Of a stretch of DNA of 42,796 bases, positions 8,078 to 15,909 are shown in pieces (the stretch's first letter is position 1; the number at the start of each line of letters is the position of its first letter). The translations under genes and the position numbers were made by a program. The notes below the pieces were generated by a model. It did no database searches and was not told where the DNA came from. It saw only the letters and a program-made list of their open reading frames with translations. Source of the stretch: CAZUVM01 sp964623885 (GTDB lineage: Bacteria > Verrucomicrobiota > Verrucomicrobiia > Limisphaerales > UBA8199); assembly GCA_964623885.1 (NCBI GenBank), contig CAZUVM010000172.1:1-42796 (forward strand). Direction: 5' to 3'.

Positions 8078-8446
8078 ATGTCGGAACCGAAGGTAGTGCG
8101 AAAGAAGGTTCTCCTGGCGGAGGATGAAAGCCAGGTGCGGGAGGCGATCCGCATGCTGCTTTCGGTCGACGAGCACGAAGTAACGGAGGCGCGGGACGGG
8201 CGCGAGGCTTTGGCGATGTTTGAGCCCGGTCGGTTTGATCTTGTCATTACGGACTATATGATGCCGCGGATGCAAGGCGACGAGCTGGCGAAACAGATCA
8301 AGCAGAAGGCGCCCCGTCAGCCGGTGCTCATGATCAGCGCGTATGTGCAGCAGGGTGCTTGTTTAGCGAGCCAAGTGGATGCGCTATTGGCAAAACCGTT
8401 CTCCTTCGTCGACCTGCGCCAGGCGATCGCCAAGCTTTTGAGCTGA
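8078..8446 (+). CDS. Single-domain response regulator (CheY-like)
   Basis: A 122-residue receiver domain with nothing after it. E15/D16 form the acidic pair, D59 in VITDYMMP is the phosphoacceptor, S87 takes the switch position in MISAY, and K106 sits in LLAKPFS. The ATG at 8078 follows GGCGGATGAG. The second cysteine-containing helix and the AKPFSFVDLRQAI ending are typical of receivers that work with hybrid histidine kinases. None is encoded nearby, so the partner is unknown. The 204-bp gap upstream (7874-8077) shows no gene or clear terminator. The convergent MFS gene ends 11 bp downstream. Confidence 0.9.
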   Translation: MSEPKVVRKKVLLAEDESQVREAIRMLLSVDEHEVTEARDGREALAMFEPGRFDLVITDYMMPRMQGDELAKQIKQKAPRQPVLMISAYVQQGACLASQVDALLAKPFSFVDLRQAIAKLLS

Positions 8447-8457
8447 GCGGCTCGAAG

Positions 8458-9729
8458 TTAACTGGTGTGTGCCAGCTCTGGTTCGGTAGCGGCTGACGCC
8501 GCGGTCCGGCGGTCTTCCGGCGCTTTAACCGTTAATGCCAGAACGACTCCGATTAAGAGCATAATGGCTGAGACAGTATAGGCGTGGCCGTAAGCTCCGA
8601 ACGCATCACGAATCCGACCGGCGACATAGGGGCCGGTGACACCGGCGACTCCAAAAGCAGTAAACATCAGACCGTAGTTCACACCCAGATTCCGCACGCC
8701 ATAGTAATCGGCTGTGGTCGCAGGAAAGAGCGTAAATATTGTGCCGTAGCACAGGCCGGTAAAAGCGGATCCGAATACAAGGAGCGACGGGGTGGTATAA
8801 TGCGAAAAGCTGAACATGTTTAGCGCCTGGAGCGCAAAGGCCATCACCATGGTCCTGGTGCGACCGATGCGATCGGAGAGGAAGCCGCTGAGGAGCCGGC
8901 CGGCGGTATTGCACAACGCGAGAATTGCGATGAGCCAGAAGCCCCAAGTGTCGACGCGCGCTTGTTCTTTGGCGATGATCGCGACATGCATAATGAGCAT
9001 GAGGCCCGCTGAAGCAGCGAGGACAAACATGAGCCACAGCCGGTAAAACTGGCTGGTCGCGAGCATGTCCTTCCAGTCACGCTCGATCCTCATCTGACCG
9101 GCAGCGTTCTTTTTCTTGGTTGTCTTCAACTGGGCTGCGTAGCCAGTTGGCGGGTTTTGCAACAATTGCGCCAGGGCCGAGACCAGGACGATCGTCCCTA
9201 CGCCAAGCACGACAAACGTTTGTGGGATGCTGGTCGTGCGAATCAGATGAGCAGTTAGAGGCGACATATAAACTGCGGCCAACCCGACGCCGCTGACGAC
9301 AATCCCGGTGATGAGCCCTTTGCAGGAGGGCGGAAACCATTTGATCGATGGCGGCGTTGTCGCTGAATATCCAAGCCCGATTCCGATGCCCCCCACAATG
9401 CCGAAGGTGATCATCATCACTTCGGCGGTGTGCGCGAATGAGGAAACGGTCAGACCGACGCCAAGGATAATGCCTCCCAGCATAGCCACCCAGCGCGGGC
9501 CGATCATGTCCTGGCATCGGCCGGCGAAAATCATGGTGACTGCAAACGAGACTGTCGACACCGTGAACGGCAACGAGGCTTGTGCTTTAGACCAGCCTAG
9601 TTGCGTGACCAGGGCTTTGCCCATCACGCCCCAGGCGTAGAGCACACCCAGGATGAGATTGATGCAAAGCGCAGCAATAACGACGGTCCATCCCCGGGTA
9701 GTGGAATTGGCGGGAGCCTGCGTGTCCAT
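8458..9729 (-). CDS. MFS transporter, OFA (oxalate/formate antiporter) family
   Basis: A 423-residue, 12-helix inner-membrane carrier from ATG 9729. Features of the OFA group are the opening GWTVVIAALCINLILGVLYAWGV, the GRCQDMIGPRW loop between helices 2 and 3, GIGIGLGYSATTPPSIKWFP in helix 4-5, and GRLLSGFLSDRIGRTRTM in the second half. A hydrophilic central loop (about residues 205-225, KTTKKKN) separates the two halves. Family members move oxalate/formate or other monocarboxylates; the substrate cannot be read from the sequence. No oxalate or formate enzymes lie beside it. Its upstream 335-bp gap (9730-10064) holds only repeats and hairpins. Confidence 0.9.
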   Translation of the reverse strand: MDTQAPANSTTRGWTVVIAALCINLILGVLYAWGVMGKALVTQLGWSKAQASLPFTVSTVSFAVTMIFAGRCQDMIGPRWVAMLGGIILGVGLTVSSFAHTAEVMMITFGIVGGIGIGLGYSATTPPSIKWFPPSCKGLITGIVVSGVGLAAVYMSPLTAHLIRTTSIPQTFVVLGVGTIVLVSALAQLLQNPPTGYAAQLKTTKKKNAAGQMRIERDWKDMLATSQFYRLWLMFVLAASAGLMLIMHVAIIAKEQARVDTWGFWLIAILALCNTAGRLLSGFLSDRIGRTRTMVMAFALQALNMFSFSHYTTPSLLVFGSAFTGLCYGTIFTLFPATTADYYGVRNLGVNYGLMFTAFGVAGVTGPYVAGRIRDAFGAYGHAYTVSAIMLLIGVVLALTVKAPEDRRTAASAATEPELAHTS

Positions 9730-9852
9730 AAGAGTTATGGATGTTTAAAGTTCGATACACTTACGTTAAGCGTTCTGATGGATCTAACCTAAGAAAAACG
9801 GAAGCGGCGAACAACCGAAATCAGGTCGCCTCTGTAACCACTCAGTTGGAAA

Positions 9853-9901
9853 GGCCCATGTGCCAAATGGGCCGTTCTCCGGCCGCCTCGGCGAGGCGGC
9901 C
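9853..9901. terminator. Two adjacent hairpins upstream of the MFS gene
   Basis: GGCCCAT (9853-9859) pairs with ATGGGCC (9867-9873). A near-perfect GC palindrome follows at 9881-9901, with 10-bp arms around one base. They lie between the DUF1080 stop and the MFS start, both on the minus strand, and could end DUF1080 transcription. No T-run follows, so they may be part of the intergenic repeat family instead. Confidence 0.35.
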
Positions 9902-9963
9902 GCACGAAAGACCGAGGGGTTACTCGCCTTTGGCCGAGGTGGCTAAGAAGTCGGAATTCATAA

Positions 9964-10056
9964 AAGACCCGAGAACGAGGAACACCAAGCCCCGAAATAC
10001 AAACGTCCTGTTTCGGAATTCGGGTTCCGGGTTTCTTTCAACCTTCGGGCTTCGGC
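9964..10056. repeat. Dispersed intergenic repeat with CCCGAA/TTCGGG hairpin pattern
   Basis: The stretch contains CCCCGAAATAC followed by TTTCGGAATTCGGGTT and GGGTTTCTTTC, then CTTCGGGCTTCGGC. The same TTTCGGAATTCGGGTT and GGGTTTCTTTC strings recur near 25579-25608. A related CCGAA/TTCGG palindrome sits at 24793-24884. All three are intergenic and non-coding. Confidence 0.5.
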
Positions 10057-10064
10057 GCTCCGAT

Positions 10065-11066
10065 TTACTTCTGGACCGGCCGCAGAGTGAGCTTGCGGTA
10101 TTCGATGCCGGTGTGGTCCCCCTGCAGGTAGATGGGGCCGGGTTGGGTTACGTCCGAGAACAACGCGCCGCCCGTGCAGCCGTGGACCGGTTGATTATCG
10201 ATGATTTTGGTGCCGTTGAGCACGATTGTCATGTGGCGCTCGACGAAGGTGATATCAAGAGTTTGCCATTCGCCAGGCGGTTTTTCAGCGCTTACGGTGG
10301 GTTTAATTCGGCTGTAGACTGCGCCCATGTTGTGCGAATCAGTGGGTTTTCCGTAACTATCCATCACTTGGATTTCGTAGATTCCGCGGACGTAAACGCC
10401 GCTGTTTTCGCCCTTGGAGGGACGCACCTCGACGTGCAGATTGAAATCGTCGAACACGCGGTCCGTGCGAAGATTGCCGTACGGTTTGTGCGGTTTGCCT
10501 TCTTCCTGGGCCGGGTTATTGACGAGAATTCCATCCTTTACGCTCCAGCCGTTTACCGCGTGGCTGTCAGTTAGACGCCAGCCACTCAGATCCTTTCCAT
10601 TAAATAGTTCCACAGGCGCGCCGTACTTCACGTGCTCCAGATCGGGGGCTGGCGGCACAGGCGGCTGCCGTTTGCCGCTGAATTCATTGGTATCTTCTCC
10701 CTGTCCGTCGTCTCGCTGGCGAGTGCTGGTGCAATGAATGGTGTCTCCGTCGACGGTCGCGCGGATTGTTTCAGTCCGAGTGACGCGCTCCGATTTGCCG
10801 TCGACTCGGCGCCGAACCGTACGATCGCGCGTGAGAACCAACTTGCCGTCTTCGAGTTTCGCGGAAGTCACAGGTTCGACGCTTCCGGCAATCCACATAA
10901 TGCTGGCTTCGAGTTGGCCGTTGGCCTCCTGGACTCCCAGCCAGCCGGCGCCGCCGGGCAGTTTTAGCGCCCAGTCGCCGATAAACGGATTATCTGCGGC
11001 CAAAACCGGAGCGGTGAGAACCATTAAAAAAGCGATGAAAGAGGAACGAAAGATTCGCATCAACAT
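10065..11066 (-). CDS. Exported DUF1080 (3-keto-disaccharide hydrolase-like) protein
   Basis: From ATG 11066 the protein starts with a Sec signal peptide (MLMRIFRSSFIAFLMVLTAPVLAA) and has 333 residues. Mature residues up to about 135 form an extra beta-rich, lipocalin-like region. Then comes the DUF1080 domain, recognisable by PVELFNGKDLSGWRLTD, NGWSVKDGILV, FNLHVEVRPSKGENSGVYVRGIYEIQV, and PIYLQGDHTGIEYRKLTLRPV. DUF1080 proteins have a concanavalin-like fold. Some have been shown to hydrolyse 3-keto-glycosides made by Gfo/Idh/MocA oxidases in Bacteroidota. A Gfo/Idh/MocA protein is encoded two genes away (12418-13758). The frame extends upstream to 11138, which would bury the signal peptide. 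Confidence 0.88.
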   Translation of the reverse strand: MLMRIFRSSFIAFLMVLTAPVLAADNPFIGDWALKLPGGAGWLGVQEANGQLEASIMWIAGSVEPVTSAKLEDGKLVLTRDRTVRRRVDGKSERVTRTETIRATVDGDTIHCTSTRQRDDGQGEDTNEFSGKRQPPVPPAPDLEHVKYGAPVELFNGKDLSGWRLTDSHAVNGWSVKDGILVNNPAQEEGKPHKPYGNLRTDRVFDDFNLHVEVRPSKGENSGVYVRGIYEIQVMDSYGKPTDSHNMGAVYSRIKPTVSAEKPPGEWQTLDITFVERHMTIVLNGTKIIDNQPVHGCTGGALFSDVTQPGPIYLQGDHTGIEYRKLTLRPVQK

Positions 11067-11185
11067 GCCGGCCTTATGCGCCGAGTCGCACATTGTGGCA
11101 AGCACAAACTGATTGGTGAATAATTTCGGGTATGCCACCTATTGCGCATGGGGGTGTATGCGGCGAGATTGCTTCAGGAGTAGGT

Positions 11186-12370
11186 ATGCACCACTACAAT
11201 TACTTGATCGTGGGGGGTGGGATGACTGCAGATGCTGCAGTTCAGGGAATTCGGGAAGTGGATCGGCACAGCACCATTGGCGTGATAAGTGAGGAACCCG
11301 ATCCGCCCTATGATCGGCCGCCGCTGACAAAAGGCTTATGGAAGGACAAACCATTGGAGAGCATCTGGCGCAAGACCGGCGAACATGAAGCAGAACTCCA
11401 TTTGGGGCGCCGGATTGAAGAACTCGATATGTGGCACCGGCAAGCGATGGATAAAGAGGGCCGGCACTATCATTATGACAAACTCCTGCTTGCGACCGGT
11501 GGCCGGCCAAAACGTCTGCCCTTTGGAAACGGCGCCATTATGTACTACCGCACCGTGGCGGATTATCGTCGATTGCGAGCGCTGGCTGATAAAGGGCGCC
11601 GGTTCGCGGTGATTGGCGGCGGATTCATTGGCTCGGAGATCGCCGCTGCCCTGGCCATTAATGGAAAAGAAGTGATCATGCTTTTCCCTGGAGGGGGTAT
11701 TGGCTCATCAATGTTTCCCGGGGAGCTTTCAGATTTTCTTTCAAGTTTTTATCGCGACAAAGGTGTCGAAGTTGCAGCCGGCGAAACGCTATTGGCATTG
11801 AAAAAAAGCGGCGGACGTTTGGTATTGCGTACCAGCAGTGGGCGTGATCTTGAGGTCGACGGCGTTGTGGCGGGAATTGGGATCGAGCCGAACACAGAAT
11901 TAGCGGAGCAGGCTGGATTACGCGTGGAAAACGGGATTGTCGTAGATGAGTTCCTGCGGACAAGTCACCCCGATATTTATGCGGCGGGCGACGTGGCGGC
12001 GTTTTACAACCCGGCTTTGCGGCGGCGTCTGCGCGTCGAGCATGAAGACAACGCCAACACCATGGGGCGTTGGGTGGGAAGGAATATGGCTGGAAATGAA
12101 TACCGCTACCAGCATCTCCCATTTTTCTACTCGGACCTGTTTGAGTTTGGTTATGAAGCGGTGGGCCGGATCGATTCCAAGCTGGCCACGGTGGCGGATT
12201 GGAAGGAACCCTTCCGGGAGGGTGTTGTCTATTACCATCGCGACGGCCAGGTCAGAGGTGTACTGCTCTGGAACGTGTGGGGACAGGTGGAGGCGGCGCG
12301 GCATTTGATTGCCGAGCACCATCAGTTCCAGCCGCGAGAGCTAAATGCAGGCCTGCTGAAGGCAGCCTGA
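11186..12370 (+). CDS. AIF-like NAD(P)H/FAD oxidoreductase
   Basis: A 394-residue flavoprotein from ATG 11186, chosen because CAGGAG lies just upstream and the FAD site starts at once (MHHYNYLIVGGGMTADAA). The second dinucleotide fold is VIGGGFIGSEIAAALA, and the FAD-closing motif is IYAAGDVAAFY. The C-terminal domain reads RVEHEDNANTMGRWVG, then FFYSDLFEFGYEAVGRIDSK. It closely resembles the C-terminal domain of apoptosis-inducing factor rather than the usual ferredoxin reductase end. AIF-type proteins are NADH-dependent flavoproteins linked to respiratory-chain assembly or redox sensing; the bacterial role is unknown. Divergent from the DUF1080 gene and convergent on a Gfo/Idh/MocA gene. 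A short TTGG-CCAA palindrome (12380-12396) lies between the stops. Confidence 0.88.
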   Translation: MHHYNYLIVGGGMTADAAVQGIREVDRHSTIGVISEEPDPPYDRPPLTKGLWKDKPLESIWRKTGEHEAELHLGRRIEELDMWHRQAMDKEGRHYHYDKLLLATGGRPKRLPFGNGAIMYYRTVADYRRLRALADKGRRFAVIGGGFIGSEIAAALAINGKEVIMLFPGGGIGSSMFPGELSDFLSSFYRDKGVEVAAGETLLALKKSGGRLVLRTSSGRDLEVDGVVAGIGIEPNTELAEQAGLRVENGIVVDEFLRTSHPDIYAAGDVAAFYNPALRRRLRVEHEDNANTMGRWVGRNMAGNEYRYQHLPFFYSDLFEFGYEAVGRIDSKLATVADWKEPFREGVVYYHRDGQVRGVLLWNVWGQVEAARHLIAEHHQFQPRELNAGLLKAA

Positions 12371-12417
12371 TCGTGGCGGTTGGCTGATCAGTCCAACTCG
12401 CAAATTGGGACCTGAAA

Positions 12418-13758
12418 TCAGGCGGGTTCCGGATGGATCCAAGGCGCGCGATAAGGCCGGCGGAGGAGGCGATTGGCTTCTTCATCGCCGATAATCCGGC
12501 CGGCATTGTTGTCCCAGGCAAGGCTGCGTCCCAGCTTCATGGACATGTTTGCCAGAATACAGGCTGATGTTGAAATATAGCCTTGCTCGATATCCGCAAC
12601 CGGGCGGCCCCGGGTTGCGATGCAGAACAGCAAATCTTTCATATGCCCGCGGATCGCGGGTGCAACGTGGCGTTCCAGATCTTTCTCGGTCTTGTCTTCA
12701 GGATATTGCTCGAACTCGTAAGTGACGTCCTTGTGGACCGGTTGCCCGCCATCCAAAGGAACAAAATCGTAGCTCATGACGCTGGCCTTAAGCGTGCCTT
12801 TATCGCCGTAGAATGTGGCTGCCCAGGGATACTTGGGATCGGGTGCGGAACCCCAGCGGCGGTGTTGCCACACGATCTGCAAATCGCCGTAATCGAACGT
12901 GGCGGTTTGAGTGTCGGAGATGTTGGCCTTGCGTCCTTTGAAGATGGAAATGCCGCCGGACGAACTCACGGTGCGCGGAGCGCCGAGGTCCAGCATCCAA
13001 CGGGCCATATCGAACATGTGGATGCACATGTCGCCTACGGTGCCGTTGCCGTATTCCATAAAGGAGCGCCACCCGCGGGGATGCTTCATTCGGTTGTAGG
13101 GCAGCATCGGCGCCGGGCCGGTCCACATGTCCCAGTCGAGGTAATCCGGCGGAGCGCTATCTTCCGGGTCACGGCCACCGCCCGAACCATAATAACAGTA
13201 GACTTCGACCAGCCCGATTTTGCCGAGTTTGCCTGGTTTGACGATCTCGTTACGGGCCTCAATCAAGTGCGGTGTGCTGCGGCGCTGCGTGCCGACTTGC
13301 ACAACCCGGTTGTGTTTACGTGCCGCGGCGAGCATTGCCTGGCCTTCGACGATGTCAACGCTGATGGGCTTTTGGACGTAGATGTCGGCCCCGGCTTCGA
13401 CCGCGGCGATCATCGGCAGCGCATGCCAATGGTCCGGCGTGGCGATCAGCACGATGTCGAGGTCCTTTTCTTTTAGCATTTCGCGGTAATCGCTATATGT
13501 GCGTGGCCTCTTTTTCGATGCCTGGCGCGCGGCGACGATATCGACGGCACCGGCAAGCATGTGTTTGTCCACGTCGCAGAGTGAGACGACTTCGACGGGG
13601 GCAACCTGGATGAGCCGGAGGAGATCGGCCTTGCCATACCAGCCGCAGCCGATTAGGCCGACGCGCTTTTTTTGGTCGGCAGACTCCGCGGCATAACCTC
13701 CGATGGCCGAGAGCGCCAATCCCGCGGCCCCAACTTGAAGAAATTGACGGCGATTCAT
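12418..13758 (-). CDS. Tat-exported Gfo/Idh/MocA-family oxidoreductase
   Basis: A 446-residue NAD(P)-dependent oxidoreductase-fold protein. It starts MNRRQFLQVGAAGLALSAIGG, a twin-arginine signal, so it is exported folded with its cofactor. The Rossmann domain follows (VGLIGCGWYGKADLL), with the family's substrate-site lysine in YVQKPIS in place of EKP. The C-terminal domain carries GGGRDPEDSAPPDYLDWDMWTGPAP and GDMCIHMFDMARWMLDLGAP, typical of the secreted bacterial clade abundant in Verrucomicrobiota and Planctomycetota. These enzymes act on sugars or polyols, and some oxidise glycosides at C3; the substrate here is unknown. It may cooperate with the DUF1080 protein encoded at 10065. Confidence 0.92.
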   Translation of the reverse strand: MNRRQFLQVGAAGLALSAIGGYAAESADQKKRVGLIGCGWYGKADLLRLIQVAPVEVVSLCDVDKHMLAGAVDIVAARQASKKRPRTYSDYREMLKEKDLDIVLIATPDHWHALPMIAAVEAGADIYVQKPISVDIVEGQAMLAAARKHNRVVQVGTQRRSTPHLIEARNEIVKPGKLGKIGLVEVYCYYGSGGGRDPEDSAPPDYLDWDMWTGPAPMLPYNRMKHPRGWRSFMEYGNGTVGDMCIHMFDMARWMLDLGAPRTVSSSGGISIFKGRKANISDTQTATFDYGDLQIVWQHRRWGSAPDPKYPWAATFYGDKGTLKASVMSYDFVPLDGGQPVHKDVTYEFEQYPEDKTEKDLERHVAPAIRGHMKDLLFCIATRGRPVADIEQGYISTSACILANMSMKLGRSLAWDNNAGRIIGDEEANRLLRRPYRAPWIHPEPA

Positions 13759-13859
13759 GCGCCCCTTTTACGCTCAAGCCTGAATCGAGGCAAGCGGGTA
13801 CTTCGTCGAGTCGTGACCGCAGAAAGACGGTGAAAAGTTAAAGTAATAATACGGTCGCT

Positions 13860-14738
13860 TTGGCTAACTTGCCGCTTGCGCCGAACCAGTGTGGCGCTAC
13901 CCTTATCATCGTGGCTTGGTTTACTGACCGACATTTTTTTCTGCTGGCCGTGGGCTTCTATGGCCTGAGCATGATTTACTCGATCTTCCTGTGGCGAAAG
14001 GGCTTTCGGCAGGCGGATTACGCTAATTACTTTCTGCTACTGGTTGCATTCGGGCTGCACACGACGGGCATGGCGCTGCGTGGATTTCGACTGAATCACT
14101 GCCCGGTAACCAATCTCTATGAAGCTACAACATTCGCTTTGTGGACGATTGTGGCGGCTTATCTCGTAGTTGGATTATGGCCGCGGCTGAGGTTCCTGGG
14201 CGCCTTCGCGTCGCCCATTCTGTTTGGTGTGGGAGTATTTGCGCTGATGCCAAACCTCGATGCTCCTCACACCAGCCGTCCAGGGTTGCCGGTTGCGTGG
14301 ACGAGCATACATGCTGCTTTGATGGCCCTGTCTTACGGTGCGTTCGGGCTGGGGTGCGTGGCAGCGTTGATGTACTTGACCCAGGAGCGAAACCTCAAAT
14401 TCCACAAACTACAGGCGATCTTTTCGTTGCTTCCGTCAATTCAGCGGCTGGATGCCGTAGTAGGCCGGCTTTTGCTTTGTGGTTTTATTCTGCTGACGGT
14501 CGGTCTGGCCATTGGCGCCTATGACTTAGCGCAACTGAACAACCCGCATGCATATCGAGGTGATCCAAAAATCGTGTGGTCAGCCGTGGTTTGGCTGATC
14601 TACCTGGGCCTGCTCGTGATGCGATGGAAATTCGCGCAGGGCGGTCGACGGTTTGCGCTGGGCGCAATCGGGAGCTTCGCGTTCGTGCTCTTGACGTTTT
14701 GGGGAACCAACGTTCTCTCGCCGCTTCATAATCCATGA
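13860..14738 (+). CDS. HemX/CcsA-like cytochrome c assembly membrane protein
   Basis: An approximately 8-helix membrane protein of the cytochrome c assembly (CcsA/HemX) family. Recognisable segments are GLHTTGMALRGFRLNHCPVTNLYEATTF, then WTSIHAALMALSYGAFGLGCVAALMYL with the conserved histidine, and a C-terminal FWGTNVLSPLHNP. The tryptophan-rich WWD haem-handling loop of true CcsA is not obvious, so it is closer to the HemX branch. HemX-type genes stand next to hemA in several bacteria, and here hemA follows after 89 bp. The start is uncertain: TTG 13860 gives 292 residues, and GTG 13911 is an alternative that starts just before the first helix. Confidence 0.85.
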   Translation: MANLPLAPNQCGATLIIVAWFTDRHFFLLAVGFYGLSMIYSIFLWRKGFRQADYANYFLLLVAFGLHTTGMALRGFRLNHCPVTNLYEATTFALWTIVAAYLVVGLWPRLRFLGAFASPILFGVGVFALMPNLDAPHTSRPGLPVAWTSIHAALMALSYGAFGLGCVAALMYLTQERNLKFHKLQAIFSLLPSIQRLDAVVGRLLLCGFILLTVGLAIGAYDLAQLNNPHAYRGDPKIVWSAVVWLIYLGLLVMRWKFAQGGRRFALGAIGSFAFVLLTFWGTNVLSPLHNP

Positions 14739-14827
14739 GAGTGAAATGTGATGACTGGCGAATGACTGAGAACGAAAACCGGTCGGCCGTTAGCCCGACC
14801 TTGAGGGCTCAAGCTCCACGCTAATTC

Positions 14828-15880
14828 ATGGCTTTCGTTGTCATTGGCCTGAGCCACCACTCGGCGCCGGTTGCGGTGCGCGAGCGCTTTGCCTTTGCGG
14901 AAGCGCGCGTGCCCGCGTCGCTGCAATTATTGAGGGATTCCGGATTGGTAGAGGAGGCCGTGATACTCTCGACTTGCAATCGGGTGGAAATATACGCTTC
15001 AACTTCGCTGGAAGGTCCACGCGCTTTCTCCGAACTGCAGCACTTTCTGGTAACCTGTCACGAGTATCGGGACCCGCTGACGGATGAAATCTATTGTCTA
15101 AGCGAACCCCAAAGCATTTATCACCTATTCCGGGTCGCGTGCGGGCTGGATTCGATGGTGCTGGGAGAAACCGAGATCCTTGGGCAACTCAAGAAAGCGT
15201 ACGATTTGGCGCTGCAGCACGGCCACACGGGCGGGCGGTTAAACAAGGCGTTTCAACGCGCCTTTAATGTTGCCAAGCATGTGCGCACAACCACCGCCAT
15301 TCAGCGGGGCAGCATCTCAGTCGGATCGGCGGCGGTCGAATTGGCGGAGAAGATTTTCAGCCAAGTGAATGACCGCGATGTCATGGTGATCGGGGCAGGG
15401 GATACAAGTGAGAAAACCGCGCGGTCCCTGCTCTCGCGCGGTGCCCGGAGCATTCTGGTAACCAACCGTTCCTATGACAAGGCCGTGACGCTGGCGCAGG
15501 AACTGGGCGGACGCGCGGTTCGATTCGAAGATTGGGCGAACGAGTTTACTAACATCGATATCGTAATCAGTAGCACCGCGGCTCCACATTACATTCTCGA
15601 TCGGGCCAAGCTGGCGCCGTTGATGAAGCTGAGGCGGCACCGTCCGCTGCTGTTGATCGACATTGCCGTGCCGCGCGATATCGAGCCCGAAGTAAATTTT
15701 TTGGAAAACGTCTTTCTGTACAACATCGACGATCTTCAGGCGATCGCCGATGATTGCCTTAAACAGCGTCAGCAGGAAATCGCCCGGTGCGAGCAAATCA
15801 TCCTGGATAAAGCGGGGGCGCTGTTGGGACCGACGAGAGCACCGTTACCCGGAAACGTGCAACCGGCGATGGGATCGTAA
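14828..15880 (+). CDS. hemA: Glutamyl-tRNA reductase, short form
   Basis: Converts glutamyl-tRNA to glutamate-1-semialdehyde with NADPH, the first committed step of C5-pathway haem synthesis. The catalytic cysteine is C50 in STCNRVEIY. The conserved GLDSMVLGETEILGQLKKAY block follows, then the NADPH-binding fold VMVIGAGDTSEKTARSL at about 185-201. The protein is 350 residues against roughly 420 for typical HemA. The frame ends shortly after the IDDLQAI and CEQIILDKA segments, so most of the C-terminal dimerisation domain is absent. There is no room for a frameshifted remainder: hemC starts 30 bp after the stop. It is the middle gene of a hemX-hemA-hemC cluster. Confidence 0.95.
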   Translation: MAFVVIGLSHHSAPVAVRERFAFAEARVPASLQLLRDSGLVEEAVILSTCNRVEIYASTSLEGPRAFSELQHFLVTCHEYRDPLTDEIYCLSEPQSIYHLFRVACGLDSMVLGETEILGQLKKAYDLALQHGHTGGRLNKAFQRAFNVAKHVRTTTAIQRGSISVGSAAVELAEKIFSQVNDRDVMVIGAGDTSEKTARSLLSRGARSILVTNRSYDKAVTLAQELGGRAVRFEDWANEFTNIDIVISSTAAPHYILDRAKLAPLMKLRRHRPLLLIDIAVPRDIEPEVNFLENVFLYNIDDLQAIADDCLKQRQQEIARCEQIILDKAGALLGPTRAPLPGNVQPAMGS

Positions 15881-15909
15881 CCGCTACGCCCCACGCAATA
15901 CGCTTCTCC

